64,000 bases of DNA from Streptomyces sp. 71268. Lineage in GTDB: Bacteria; Actinomycetota; Actinomycetes; Streptomycetales; Streptomycetaceae. The position numbers were made by a program, and so were the translations under genes. The notes under the pieces were generated by a model that was not told where the DNA came from, ran no database searches, and saw nothing but the letters and a program-made list of their open reading frames with translations. Every line of letters starts with the position of its first letter. Positions within the stretch are counted from its first letter, which is position 1. The stretch is from assembly GCF_029392895.1 (NCBI RefSeq), contig NZ_CP114200.1, positions 4,557,001 to 4,621,000 on the forward strand, read 5' to 3'. Positions 35,675 through 43,477 of this stretch are shown here, one piece after another.

Positions 35675-36875
35675 CTCCATGGTGAGCTGCCACGGCGATC
35701 TCGACGCCACGTTCGACGCGCTGCTCGCCGGCCGCAGCGGGGCCTCCCTGCTGCGCGCCGGTGACCCGGCCAAGCTGAACGTCACCCACGCGTACGGCAT
35801 CGACGACGCCACCGAGCGCGCCTACCGTGACGCGGTCGCCGAGGCCGTCGGCGCGAGCGGCGTCGCGGGGGGCGCCGCCGTCACCGTGGGCGCCCCGTAC
35901 GGCGTCGGTGAGGACGTGCGGCTCTCCGGGCGCTGGCTGGCCCAGGCCGTCGCCGGGGCGCTCGCCGAGGCGGGCGTGGACCCGGACACCAGTCGGGTCG
36001 CGGTCATCGTCGGTACCGGGCTGCGCGAGTTGCGCGCCGTGGAGCAGTGGCACGGCGACGACGCCGCGCTGCGGCTGGCCCAGACGCACTTCAACGAGGC
36101 CGTGCGGTCGGTCGCCCCCGGCGTGACCGAGGTGCACACGCTCGCCAACGCGTGCGCCGCCTCCGGCTACGCCCTCGCGCTCGCCGCCGACCTGCTCGAA
36201 CTCGGCGAGGCCGACGCGGTCGTGGCCGCCGGCTGCGACACCCTCACCGAGTCGATGCTCACCATGATCGGCCGGGTGGGCACCACCACGGCCGAGACCG
36301 TACGCCCCTTCGACACCGACCGGGACGGCGTGCTGCTCGGCGAGGGCGCCGCCGCCGTCGTCCTCGAACTGCCCTCGGACAAGCGGGCGTTCGGTCTCGT
36401 GCGGGGCGTGGGCATCGGCTGCGACGCGTTCCACGAGACGGCGCCCGACCCGGGCGGCGTCCTCGCCACGATGCGCGAGGCCCACAGCCGCGCCGGCATC
36501 TCACCCGGCGACGTGGACCTGGTCGTGGCGCACGGCACCTCGACCGCGCTGAACGACCCGACCGAGGCCACCGCGCTCACCGAACTCTTCGCCGACGTCG
36601 CGCCGGCCGACGCGCCCGCCGTCACCGCCATCAAGGGCGCCATCGGACACACCTCGGGCGGCGCGGCCCTGATGAGCGTGCTCGTCGCCTGCCAGGCCAT
36701 GCGGCAGGGCACCGTGCCGCCCGTCACCGGGCTGCGCACCGCGATCCCGGAGGCCGAGAAGCTGGCCCTGGTGATCGGGGAGCCGCTGGCCGCCCGGCCA
36801 CGGATCGCGCAGATCAACGCGTTCGGCTTCGGCGGCGTCAACGCCGTAACGATCGTGGAGGCCGTCGATGCCTGA
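35652..36875 (+). CDS. Ketosynthase (KS2)
   Basis: 407 residues starting at GTG 35652, inside the last 23 bases of CLF1. The active site is intact: C168 in LANACAASGYALAL, His in VVAHGTSTALNDP and His in AIGHTSGGAAL. It diverges strongly from KS1 (N-terminus MPVAITGSSMVSCHG), so it is a distinct paralogue rather than a recent duplicate. It overlaps the following short Cys-less protein by 8 nt, suggesting a second heterodimer. It shares the organisation KS, short CLF, alpha/beta hydrolase with KS3. Confidence 0.92.
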   Translation: MPVAITGSSMVSCHGDLDATFDALLAGRSGASLLRAGDPAKLNVTHAYGIDDATERAYRDAVAEAVGASGVAGGAAVTVGAPYGVGEDVRLSGRWLAQAVAGALAEAGVDPDTSRVAVIVGTGLRELRAVEQWHGDDAALRLAQTHFNEAVRSVAPGVTEVHTLANACAASGYALALAADLLELGEADAVVAAGCDTLTESMLTMIGRVGTTTAETVRPFDTDRDGVLLGEGAAAVVLELPSDKRAFGLVRGVGIGCDAFHETAPDPGGVLATMREAHSRAGISPGDVDLVVAHGTSTALNDPTEATALTELFADVAPADAPAVTAIKGAIGHTSGGAALMSVLVACQAMRQGTVPPVTGLRTAIPEAEKLALVIGEPLAARPRIAQINAFGFGGVNAVTIVEAVDA

Positions 36876-37782
36876 GACCCGGAACACGATGCGTAGCCAG
36901 GCCCGCGCGGCCGACCAGCCGCTGTCCGTCGCCGGCTGGGCCGTGCACGTGCCAGGGCTGACCGAGGCCGAACTGCCCGGCTCGCCGGCCGAGCCGGCCT
37001 GCGCGCCCGAGGACGCCAAGGACGTGCTGGGCCGCAAGGGCCTGCTCGGCAAGGAGCCGTCCACGCGGCTCGCGCTGTGCGCCACGCACCGCGCGCTCGG
37101 GCTGCCCCCGGGCAAGCTGGCCGAACCGCTGCCGTACGCGCCGGGCACCGCCGTCGTCGTCGCCTCCAACCTCGGCAACGTCGAGACGGTGAGCACGGTC
37201 CTGGACGACATGCGCTCGCGCGGCGGCTCCGTCGTCAGCCCGCTGGACGCCCCCAACGCGTCCAGCAACGTCATCGCGTCCTCGATCGCCATCAGGTACG
37301 GCTTCAACGGACCCAACCTGGCCGTGTGCTCCGGCGCGACGGCCGGCCTGGACGCCGTGCGGCTGGCCCGGCTGCTGCTGCTCGCCGGGCGCGCCGAGCG
37401 CGCCGTCGTCGTCGGCGTCGAGCCCGCCGACCCGGTGGCCCGCGCGCTGGCCGCGCTGCGCCCCGGCGACCCGGGCGAACTGGTCGCCGGCGCGGGCTGC
37501 GTGCTGCTCGGCCGGCCCGGCGCCTGGCCCACCGACACCGGGATCACCGTCGGCCCGGTCACCCGCCACACCAGCGACCCGGGCCCGGCCGGCGGCCAGC
37601 CGGTCGTGGGCGAGCTGTACGGCGCGGCGGGCGTGGTCCACCTGGCCGCGGCGGCCGCGAGGCTCGCCGGCGACTCCGACACCGGCGCCACCACCGTGCG
37701 CTGCGGTGACGCGGACGACGCCTGGCTGACCGTGGACGTGACCCGTGCCGGGGCCCGGCGGGAAGCGGGGGCCGCGGCATGA
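36868..37782 (+). CDS. Short Cys-less ketosynthase-like protein (CLF2)
   Basis: 304 residues, about 100 fewer than a complete KS or CLF. The KS N-terminal part is recognisable (DVLGRKGLLGKEPSTRLAL, NASSNVIASSIAIRYGFNGPNLAVCSGATAGLDAV). The position of the active Cys is Ala in GATAGLDAV, and the HGTGT and GHxxG His motifs are missing. The C-terminal half is shortened, but the gene has clean borders and ATGA overlap with the next gene, so it is probably functional as a partner of KS2 rather than decayed. Confidence 0.82.
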   Translation: MPETRNTMRSQARAADQPLSVAGWAVHVPGLTEAELPGSPAEPACAPEDAKDVLGRKGLLGKEPSTRLALCATHRALGLPPGKLAEPLPYAPGTAVVVASNLGNVETVSTVLDDMRSRGGSVVSPLDAPNASSNVIASSIAIRYGFNGPNLAVCSGATAGLDAVRLARLLLLAGRAERAVVVGVEPADPVARALAALRPGDPGELVAGAGCVLLGRPGAWPTDTGITVGPVTRHTSDPGPAGGQPVVGELYGAAGVVHLAAAAARLAGDSDTGATTVRCGDADDAWLTVDVTRAGARREAGAAA

Positions 37783-39575
37783 CCGTGGTGGACGGCTGGA
37801 CGCTGGTCGCGACCGAGGGACCCGTGCAGGTGTGGCGGGGCCCCGGGAGCGGTCCGCCGATCGTCGCCGCGCACGGCATGGAGGACGGCTGGAAGAGCTG
37901 GCGCACCGTGCTCGGCGCGCTGCCCGGGTACACCCCGTACTCGCTGCACCTGCCCTGGTGCGGCGGTACCGACTACGCGTGGACCGCCGAGGGCGGCCCG
38001 GCCGACTGGCTGCGGCGCGCCCTGGCGCTGCTGCCCGAGCGCCCGCGCGCGCTGCTCGGCCACTCCTTCGGCGCCAACGCCATCCTGGCCCACCTCGCCG
38101 ACCTGCCCCAACAGGCCGGCGATGGTGACCCGCGGGCCGAGCTGGACGCCGTGGTGCTGGTCGCGCCGTTCTACCGGCCGGCCGGCTTCCCGCTCAGCGA
38201 CCAGTTGCGGACGCGCTCGGTGGCCGCGCTGCGCCGGGTGCTGGTGGAGGGGCTACGGGTCTCGCTCGGCCCGCGCGCCGCCCGGATGGACCGCGAGGTG
38301 CTGGCCCTGATGGAGGGCAAGCTCCTGGAGCGGGCCGTGCCCAGCGCGTTCCCCGTCTTCTACGAGGCGTTCGAGGAGTCCGGCCACCTCGACCTGTCCC
38401 GCGTCACGGTGCCCACGCTGATTTACGTCGGGCCCGGCGACGAGGGGCTGACGCCGATGCGCGCGCGGGCCCTGGCCGACGCCGTGCCCGCCGCGACGCT
38501 GCGCAGCCGACCCGGCTACGGCCACTTCTGCCACATCGACCGGGCCGAGGAGATGACCGCGGAGGTCGCCGACTTCCTCCGCGACCCCCGGTCCGCCGCC
38601 GACTCATCCGAAGGAGGAACAACCGTGACTGAACTGCTCGACGGGCAGCCGACCAGCTACGTCGGCCAGCCCCGCTACGAGGGCGCCAACATCCGCACCT
38701 GGATCGGGTTCAAGCACTTCATGTACCTGGTCGAGGAGGGGGTGCTGCAGTACTTCCGCGACCGCGGCGTGGGCGCCCGCGACATCTACCACCGCTACGG
38801 CCTCGGCCTGGAGATCGTCGACTCCTCCGTGCAGCTTCCGGTGGCCCTGGAGGCCGAGGAGCAGGTGTACGCCACCGTCGTCTCCGGCAAGCCGAAGCCG
38901 GGCCAGGGCGCGCCGTTCAACGTGTCGCTCACGGTCGAGCGCGAGGGCGAGACCGTCACCGTCCTCAAGGGCAAGGTCCAGGTCGCCCTGGTCGCCGTCA
39001 AGGACGGCTCGGGCTCCGAGCCGGTGCCGGCCATCCTGGAGCCGTACGTGGTGCCGGACGTGGCCGCGCTGACCAACTCGGCCAAGGCCACGCTGGAGAT
39101 CCCCGCCGGGAGCACCGTCGCCGACGTGCTGGCCCCCGAGGGCTCCGGCGCCTACCTGTGGGACTGGCGCGCGCCGTACTACTACTGCCACTTCTCCGAC
39201 CGGCTCCAGCACTCCGCGTACATCCGCACGATGGAGGAGGTCGTGGACCGCTTCCTGGCCGACCGCGGGCTGGCCGTCGGCAAGCTGCTCGACGAGCGCG
39301 GCTGGATTCCGGTGGTCTCCCGGGCCCGGGTGCAGATGCTCTCGGACATCTACATGGAGGAGACGGTGCACACCGTCTTCAAGGTCGAGGACATCCTCAA
39401 GGACACCATGTACACCGCGCGCATGGACTGCTACGTGCGCCGGGGCGACACCCTGGAGCGCGCCGCCACCGGCACGATCATGCACGGGTACGCCATCAGC
39501 CGGGGCGAGCAGGCCGGCACGGTCGCCGTGCTGGACGAGGCCACCCAGGCGACGCTGCTCGGGGGTGCCGCGTGA
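37779..39575 (+). CDS. Alpha/beta hydrolase continuous in frame with a double hot-dog protein
   Basis: 598 codons without a stop. Residues 1-280 form an alpha/beta hydrolase: oxyanion segment AAHGMEDGWKSW, nucleophile S96 in LLGHSFGANA, and a His in GYGHFCHIDRAEE. It is a paralogue of the hydrolase at 44514-45323 and could release or edit chains from the ACP. From codon 283 two hot-dog domains follow (see 38625-39575). The joint has a strong internal ribosome binding site, so the cell may make the fused protein, the two separate proteins, or both; no stop codon separates them. Confidence 0.75.
   Translation: MTVVDGWTLVATEGPVQVWRGPGSGPPIVAAHGMEDGWKSWRTVLGALPGYTPYSLHLPWCGGTDYAWTAEGGPADWLRRALALLPERPRALLGHSFGANAILAHLADLPQQAGDGDPRAELDAVVLVAPFYRPAGFPLSDQLRTRSVAALRRVLVEGLRVSLGPRAARMDREVLALMEGKLLERAVPSAFPVFYEAFEESGHLDLSRVTVPTLIYVGPGDEGLTPMRARALADAVPAATLRSRPGYGHFCHIDRAEEMTAEVADFLRDPRSAADSSEGGTTVTELLDGQPTSYVGQPRYEGANIRTWIGFKHFMYLVEEGVLQYFRDRGVGARDIYHRYGLGLEIVDSSVQLPVALEAEEQVYATVVSGKPKPGQGAPFNVSLTVEREGETVTVLKGKVQVALVAVKDGSGSEPVPAILEPYVVPDVAALTNSAKATLEIPAGSTVADVLAPEGSGAYLWDWRAPYYYCHFSDRLQHSAYIRTMEEVVDRFLADRGLAVGKLLDERGWIPVVSRARVQMLSDIYMEETVHTVFKVEDILKDTMYTARMDCYVRRGDTLERAATGTIMHGYAISRGEQAGTVAVLDEATQATLLGGAA
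38625..39575 (+). CDS. Double hot-dog thioesterase/dehydratase-like protein from an internal GTG start
   Basis: 316 residues if read from GTG 38625, which has AAGGAGGA 6-7 nt upstream, the best ribosome binding site in this part of the cluster. Two hot-dog domains of the acyl-CoA thioesterase (YbgC/4HBT) kind are visible: WIGFKHFMYLVEEGVLQYF with YGLGLEIVDSSVQLP, and FSDRLQHSAYIRTMEEVVDRF with RARVQMLSDIYMEETV. A canonical catalytic Asp near the start of the hot-dog is present in the second (FSDRLQH) but not in the first. It may be a thioesterase for the mature chain or a non-catalytic lid for intermediates. Confidence 0.7.
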   Translation: MTELLDGQPTSYVGQPRYEGANIRTWIGFKHFMYLVEEGVLQYFRDRGVGARDIYHRYGLGLEIVDSSVQLPVALEAEEQVYATVVSGKPKPGQGAPFNVSLTVEREGETVTVLKGKVQVALVAVKDGSGSEPVPAILEPYVVPDVAALTNSAKATLEIPAGSTVADVLAPEGSGAYLWDWRAPYYYCHFSDRLQHSAYIRTMEEVVDRFLADRGLAVGKLLDERGWIPVVSRARVQMLSDIYMEETVHTVFKVEDILKDTMYTARMDCYVRRGDTLERAATGTIMHGYAISRGEQAGTVAVLDEATQATLLGGAA

Positions 39576-40213
39576 GGAAGCCGCCGCGCCTGTACTTCTC
39601 GCTGCGCTCGCCGTTCAGCTGGATGGCGGTGCGCCAGTTGGAGGAGCGCGTCCCGAACGCCCAGGACCTCATCGAGTACATCCCGTTCTTCGAGCCCGAC
39701 GCGATCAGCAGCAAGGCGCTTGAGGAGCAGGGCGGCGAGTTCCACTACGTGGCCATGAGCAAGGCCAAGCACCTGTACATCCTCAACGACACCAAGCGCC
39801 TGTCGCAGAAGTACGGCTACCCGATGAAGTGGCCGATCGACAAGGGCGACGAGTGGTGGGAGCTGCCGCACCTGGCCTGGATCAAGGCCAAGGAGCTGGG
39901 CGTGCACCGCGAGTACTACACCGCCGCGATGGCCGCCCGCTGGGAGCGGGGCGAGGACATCTGCGACCGCGACACGCTGCGCCGGGTGTGCGTCGAGGCC
40001 GGGCTGGACGCCGAGGCCCTGGTGAACGCGCCCGAGGAGGCGCACATCCGCGAGGCCGGCGTGCAGGCCCTGATGCGCGTGTACGAGGACGACGTCTTCG
40101 GCGTCCCGTACTTCAAGGTCGGCCGGCACCGCTTCTGGGGCCTGGACCGGCTGGACGACTTCGTGACCACGCTGGAAGAGGCGCTGGCCACCGCCGCGAG
40201 CAAGGCCGCGTGA
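39572..40213 (+). CDS. DsbA-like / 2-hydroxychromene-2-carboxylate isomerase family protein
   Basis: 213 residues from GTG 39572 (GTGA overlap). LYFSLRSPFSWMAVRQLEERV matches the N-terminal thioredoxin strand and Ser-centred loop (SxxSPxS) of HCCA isomerase/GST-kappa proteins; VFGVPYFKVGRHRFWGLDRLDDF gives the cis-Pro and C-terminal helix. There is no CxxC, so it is not a disulfide oxidoreductase. The family isomerises double bonds using glutathione or an active-site Ser. In a polyene cluster it could set cis/trans geometry of the chain; this role is inferred. Confidence 0.82.
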   Translation: MRKPPRLYFSLRSPFSWMAVRQLEERVPNAQDLIEYIPFFEPDAISSKALEEQGGEFHYVAMSKAKHLYILNDTKRLSQKYGYPMKWPIDKGDEWWELPHLAWIKAKELGVHREYYTAAMAARWERGEDICDRDTLRRVCVEAGLDAEALVNAPEEAHIREAGVQALMRVYEDDVFGVPYFKVGRHRFWGLDRLDDFVTTLEEALATAASKAA

Positions 40214-40227
40214 AGGAGAGCTGAACG

Positions 40228-40374
40228 ATGACCGCAGTAGCCACTGAGACCCAGACCGAGAACTACCCGCTGGTCGACGCCGACTGGGGCCCCGACCCGC
40301 TGGCCGACATCCCCGCCGACCTGATCCAGCGGTACGGCTCCATGGACCACGACACCGCGGGCGGCTGCGGCTGA
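40228..40374 (+). CDS. 48-residue peptide ending Gly-Gly-Cys-Gly, inside the synthase operon
   Basis: A short gene of 48 sense codons. ATG 40228 follows AAGGAGA at 9-nt spacing, and almost every third base is G or C, as in the neighbours. It starts 14 nt after the isomerase gene and ends 41 nt before the ketoreductase gene, so it is co-transcribed. The translation starts MTAVATETQTENYPLVD, has an acidic centre (DADWGPDPLADIPADLIQRYG) and ends SMDHDTAGGCG. There is one Cys, no signal sequence and no membrane helix. It may be a RiPP-like precursor, a carrier that is modified at the Gly-Gly-Cys-Gly tail, or a small protein subunit. I do not recognise the family. Confidence 0.75.
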   Translation: MTAVATETQTENYPLVDADWGPDPLADIPADLIQRYGSMDHDTAGGCG

Positions 40375-40415
40375 CGCCGCTTCGCCCCGATCGCACGGAC
40401 GAGAGGACGAGAACA

Positions 40416-41168
40416 GTGACCGAGACCGACATCCAGCGCCCCATGGCGATCGTCACGGGCGGCTCGCGCGGCATCGGCCGCGCCTGCGCCGTCCAGTTGG
40501 CGACCGACGGCTACGACGTCGCGTTCTGCTACCGCAGCGGGAACGACGCCGCCGCCGAGACCGAGAAGCTCATCCGCGAACAGGGTGCGCAGGTCTACCA
40601 CGCGCCCTGCGACGTGGCCGACTACGCCGCGGTGCAGGCGTTCATCAAGGACGCCAAGGCGGCGCTCGGCCCGGTCAGCGTTCTCGTCAACTCGGCCGGC
40701 ATCGTCAAGGACAACCCGATGGTCCTCATGCCGCACGAGGACTGGCAGGCCGTCATCGACACCAACCTGAACGGCACGTTCAACTTCTGCCGCTCGGTCG
40801 TCTTCGACTTCATGAAGCGCAAGGAGGGCGTCATCGTCAACATGTCCTCCATCTCCGGCGTCTACGGCCACGCCACCCAGTCCAACTACTCCGCCTCCAA
40901 GGCCGGCATCCAGGGCATGAGCGCCTCGCTGGCCAAGGAGGTCGCCGGGTACGGCATCCGGGTCAACGTGGTCGCGCCCGGCTTCATCGAGACCGACATG
41001 ACCGAGGCGCTGCCGGAGAAGATCCGCGCCGAGGCCCTCAAGACCATCCCGATGAAGCGCTACGGCGGCGCCGACGAGGTCGCCTACCTGGTGTCCTTCC
41101 TGGTCTCCGACCGGGCGAGGTACATCACCGGCGAGGTCATCGAGGTCGACGGCGGAGTGTCGCTGTGA
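40416..41168 (+). CDS. fabG: 3-oxoacyl-ACP reductase (FabG-like ketoreductase)
   Basis: 250 residues of a classical SDR. Cofactor motif VTGGSRGIGRA (NADPH type), NSAG, and the catalytic Ser145, Tyr158 and Lys162 in MSSISGVYGHATQSNYSASKAG read as separate positions. The C-terminus APGFIETDMTEAL is typical of FabG. It is the only ketoreductase in the cluster, so it must serve every elongation cycle. It starts at GTG 40416 and overlaps the next dehydratase gene by 4 nt. Confidence 0.94.
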   Translation: MTETDIQRPMAIVTGGSRGIGRACAVQLATDGYDVAFCYRSGNDAAAETEKLIREQGAQVYHAPCDVADYAAVQAFIKDAKAALGPVSVLVNSAGIVKDNPMVLMPHEDWQAVIDTNLNGTFNFCRSVVFDFMKRKEGVIVNMSSISGVYGHATQSNYSASKAGIQGMSASLAKEVAGYGIRVNVVAPGFIETDMTEALPEKIRAEALKTIPMKRYGGADEVAYLVSFLVSDRARYITGEVIEVDGGVSL

Positions 41169-41668
41169 CCGTCACCCAGCGGGCCGGGGGCGGCACCGCC
41201 GCCCCCGCCGGGCCGGCCTTCACGCCGGTCACCGGCAGGCTGCGGGCCACGCCCATCGACCCGGTGGACGAGATCGCGGTGGTCTCCGAGACGGAGGTCG
41301 TCGTCCGCAAGACCGTGCGCGAGGACGACCCGTACCTGGAGGGCCACTACCCCGAGTTCACCGTCTACCCGGGCGCCTTCATCATCGAGTCCGTCTTCGA
41401 CGCGGTGCTGCGCCTGGTGCGCGCCCACCGGGGCGAGCGGACCTTCGTCGAGCCGGCCGAGATCTCCTCGGTGCGGTTCACCACCGCCCTGCGCCCCGGC
41501 GACACCCTCCAGGTGCGCTGCGTGTGCCAGCCGGGCCACGACGACGCCGGTAACGACACCGTGCGCGTCGTCGCGCACTGCACCAACGGGGAGGCCAAGG
41601 CGGCACTCGTCAAGATGGCGTTCCGCGTGCTTCCCACCGAGGAACCGACCGGATCGGGCGCCGCCTGA
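41165..41668 (+). CDS. Hot-dog 3-hydroxyacyl-ACP dehydratase, His/Glu-containing (DH-A2)
   Basis: 167 residues. YLEGHYPEFTVYPGAFIIESVFDAV has both the FabZ catalytic His (GHYP) and the Glu (IIESV), so this copy looks the most catalytically complete dehydratase of the cluster. It overlaps the ketoreductase gene and is followed after 52 nt by its His-less partner, repeating the order of the pair at 31412-32494. Together with the ketoreductase it would give trans-2-enoyl-ACP in each cycle. No enoyl reductase gene is present, which fits a conjugated polyene product. Confidence 0.85.
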   Translation: MTVTQRAGGGTAAPAGPAFTPVTGRLRATPIDPVDEIAVVSETEVVVRKTVREDDPYLEGHYPEFTVYPGAFIIESVFDAVLRLVRAHRGERTFVEPAEISSVRFTTALRPGDTLQVRCVCQPGHDDAGNDTVRVVAHCTNGEAKAALVKMAFRVLPTEEPTGSGAA

Positions 41669-41720
41669 CCGGCCACCACCGGTCCACCGGCCGCCAGGCC
41701 ACCCAACGTACGGGGACTTC

Positions 41721-42197
41721 ATGATCGACTACGCCGAGCTGCGCGAACTGATACCGCACGCCCACCCGATCCTGCTCGTGGACAAGGTGCTCGACATCGC
41801 ACCCCCGGACCGGATCACCACCGCGAAGACCGTGACCGGCAGCGAGCCGTGCTACGCGGGCATCGCCCCCGGGGCACCCACCCGCGCCTTCGCCTACCCG
41901 CCCGCGCTCCTCATGGAGTCCTGGGGCCAGGGCGGCGCGCTCCTGTGGATGCGGCACGTGAGGTCCCAGGCGCGCGAGCGCAACGGCGGGCTGATCCTGG
42001 CCGCCGCCCGGGGCATGGAGTTCCGCCGCCCCGTCTACCCGGGGGACACGCTCCGCCACGAGGTGCGCATCGACCAGTTCGTCGGCGACAACGTGATCAT
42101 GAGCGGCGAGAGCTACGTGGACGACGAGCTGGTCTCCAAGGTGGACTACGCCATCGCCGTCATGCGCCCCTCCGACGAACTGACCTGGGCCTCCTGA
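41721..42197 (+). CDS. FabZ-like hot-dog protein without the GHFP histidine (DH-B2)
   Basis: 158 residues. LIPHAHPILLVDKVLDIAPPDRI is the FabZ opening; the catalytic loop reads TRAFAYPPALLMESWGQGG, with Glu in the acid position but no His. It is paralogous to the protein at 31967-32494 over its whole length (LIPH, ILLVD, YPxALLxESW, PVYPGDTLRHEVRI). ATG 41721 has GGGGA upstream. It presumably forms a mixed dimer with DH-A2. Its stop overlaps the KS3 start (TGATG). Confidence 0.82.
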   Translation: MIDYAELRELIPHAHPILLVDKVLDIAPPDRITTAKTVTGSEPCYAGIAPGAPTRAFAYPPALLMESWGQGGALLWMRHVRSQARERNGGLILAAARGMEFRRPVYPGDTLRHEVRIDQFVGDNVIMSGESYVDDELVSKVDYAIAVMRPSDELTWAS

Positions 42198-43477
42198 TGA
42201 CCACCGACGTCGTCATCACCGGACTCGGGGTCGTCTCGCCGCTGGGCAACGACCCGGGGGAGTACTGGGAGCGGCTGCTGCGCGGAGAGGTCCCGGTGCG
42301 CCCGCTCGTCGCGCCCGGCACCGCCGTCGACGGCACCCACACCTACCCGGTCACCGACGCCCCGCGCCCGGCCCCGCACCCCGGCGACGAGCCGGGCCGG
42401 GCCAGCGGCTTCGCGCTGGCCGCCGCCGGCGACGCGCTGCGCGACGCCGGCCTCGCGGACGCCGGGCCCGCGGTCCTCGACGGCGTCGGCATGGTCGTGG
42501 GCACCGGCAACGGCGACAGCGACCTGCGCGAGGCCGAGCGCGACGGCCGTCGCGAGCTGACCGGCCTCCAGTGGTACCCGTACGACACCCAGGGCCTGCT
42601 CGCCGAGCGGCTCGCGCTGCACGGCCCGGGCCTGACCGTCTCCACCGCCTGCGCGGCCGGCGCCTACGCGGTGGCCATGGGCGCCGAGATGATCCGCGCC
42701 GGCGAGGCCGAGGTGGTCCTCGTCGGCGGCACCGAGGCCGTCTCGCGGCCCGCCGTCGGCGCGTTCCTACGCCTGGGCGCCGCCGAGCCCGGCCCCTGCC
42801 GCCCCTTCGACACCGACCGGGCCGGCACCGTGTACGGGGAGGGCGCCGCCTTCCTCGTCCTGGAGTCGGCCGCTCACGCGCGCGGCCGGGGCGCCAGCCC
42901 CTACGCCCGGGTGCTCGACTCCGGGTGGAGCTGCGACGCCTTCCACGAGACCGCGCCCGACCCCGAGGGCACCCAGGCGCTGCGCGCGGTACGCGAGGCG
43001 CTGCACCGCTCCGGGCTCGGCCAGGGCGACATCGGCGCAGTGCTCTGCCACGGCACCGGAACGCCCGCCAACGACGCGGTGGAGAGCCGCACCACAGCCG
43101 CCCTGCTCGGGCCGCGCACGCCCGACGTACCGGTGACGGCCATCAAGGCCTCGCTCGGCCACAGCGGCGGCGCCGCCGGCGCCTTCTCCTGCCTGACCGC
43201 CGCCCTGGTGCTGCGGGACGGCGCGGTGCCGCCGGTCGGCACCCTGCGCGAGCTGGACCCGGCCTGCGAGCTGCGGGTGGTCCGGGACGCGCCGCAGGCC
43301 AGCGCCGGCAGCGCGGTCCTCGTCAACGCGTACGCGTTCGGCGGCAACAACATCTCCGTGGCCATCGCGGCCCTGGAACCGGGCGCGACGGACCCCGCCG
43401 CGACCACCACGACCGAGACCCACGGGCGGGCCGCCAGGCCCGGGCGCCCCGTGTCCCCACGGGAGGGAGCAGCGTGA
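42197..43477 (+). CDS. Ketosynthase (KS3)
   Basis: 426 residues. The active site is intact: C152 in VSTACAAGAYAVA, His in LCHGTGTPAND and His in SLGHSGGAAGAF. Its C-terminus has about 35 extra residues rich in Thr/Arg/Pro. It starts in the stop of DH-B2 and overlaps the next Cys-less partner by 4 nt. It is probably the catalytic half of a third heterodimer; whether it initiates, extends or acts on a second chain cannot be told from sequence alone. Confidence 0.93.
   Translation: MTTDVVITGLGVVSPLGNDPGEYWERLLRGEVPVRPLVAPGTAVDGTHTYPVTDAPRPAPHPGDEPGRASGFALAAAGDALRDAGLADAGPAVLDGVGMVVGTGNGDSDLREAERDGRRELTGLQWYPYDTQGLLAERLALHGPGLTVSTACAAGAYAVAMGAEMIRAGEAEVVLVGGTEAVSRPAVGAFLRLGAAEPGPCRPFDTDRAGTVYGEGAAFLVLESAAHARGRGASPYARVLDSGWSCDAFHETAPDPEGTQALRAVREALHRSGLGQGDIGAVLCHGTGTPANDAVESRTTAALLGPRTPDVPVTAIKASLGHSGGAAGAFSCLTAALVLRDGAVPPVGTLRELDPACELRVVRDAPQASAGSAVLVNAYAFGGNNISVAIAALEPGATDPAATTTTETHGRAARPGRPVSPREGAA

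Noticed and set aside
36868..37782. CLF2 as a pseudogene
   Set aside because: It is short and lacks active residues, but borders overlap both neighbours cleanly, codon bias is normal and CLF3 has the same shortened plan.
40228..40374. The 48-codon ORF as a lanthipeptide or lasso precursor
   Set aside because: It has one Cys and no LanM/LanKC, lasso cyclase or protease gene in the window, so a known RiPP class is not supported; it is kept as an unclassified peptide.
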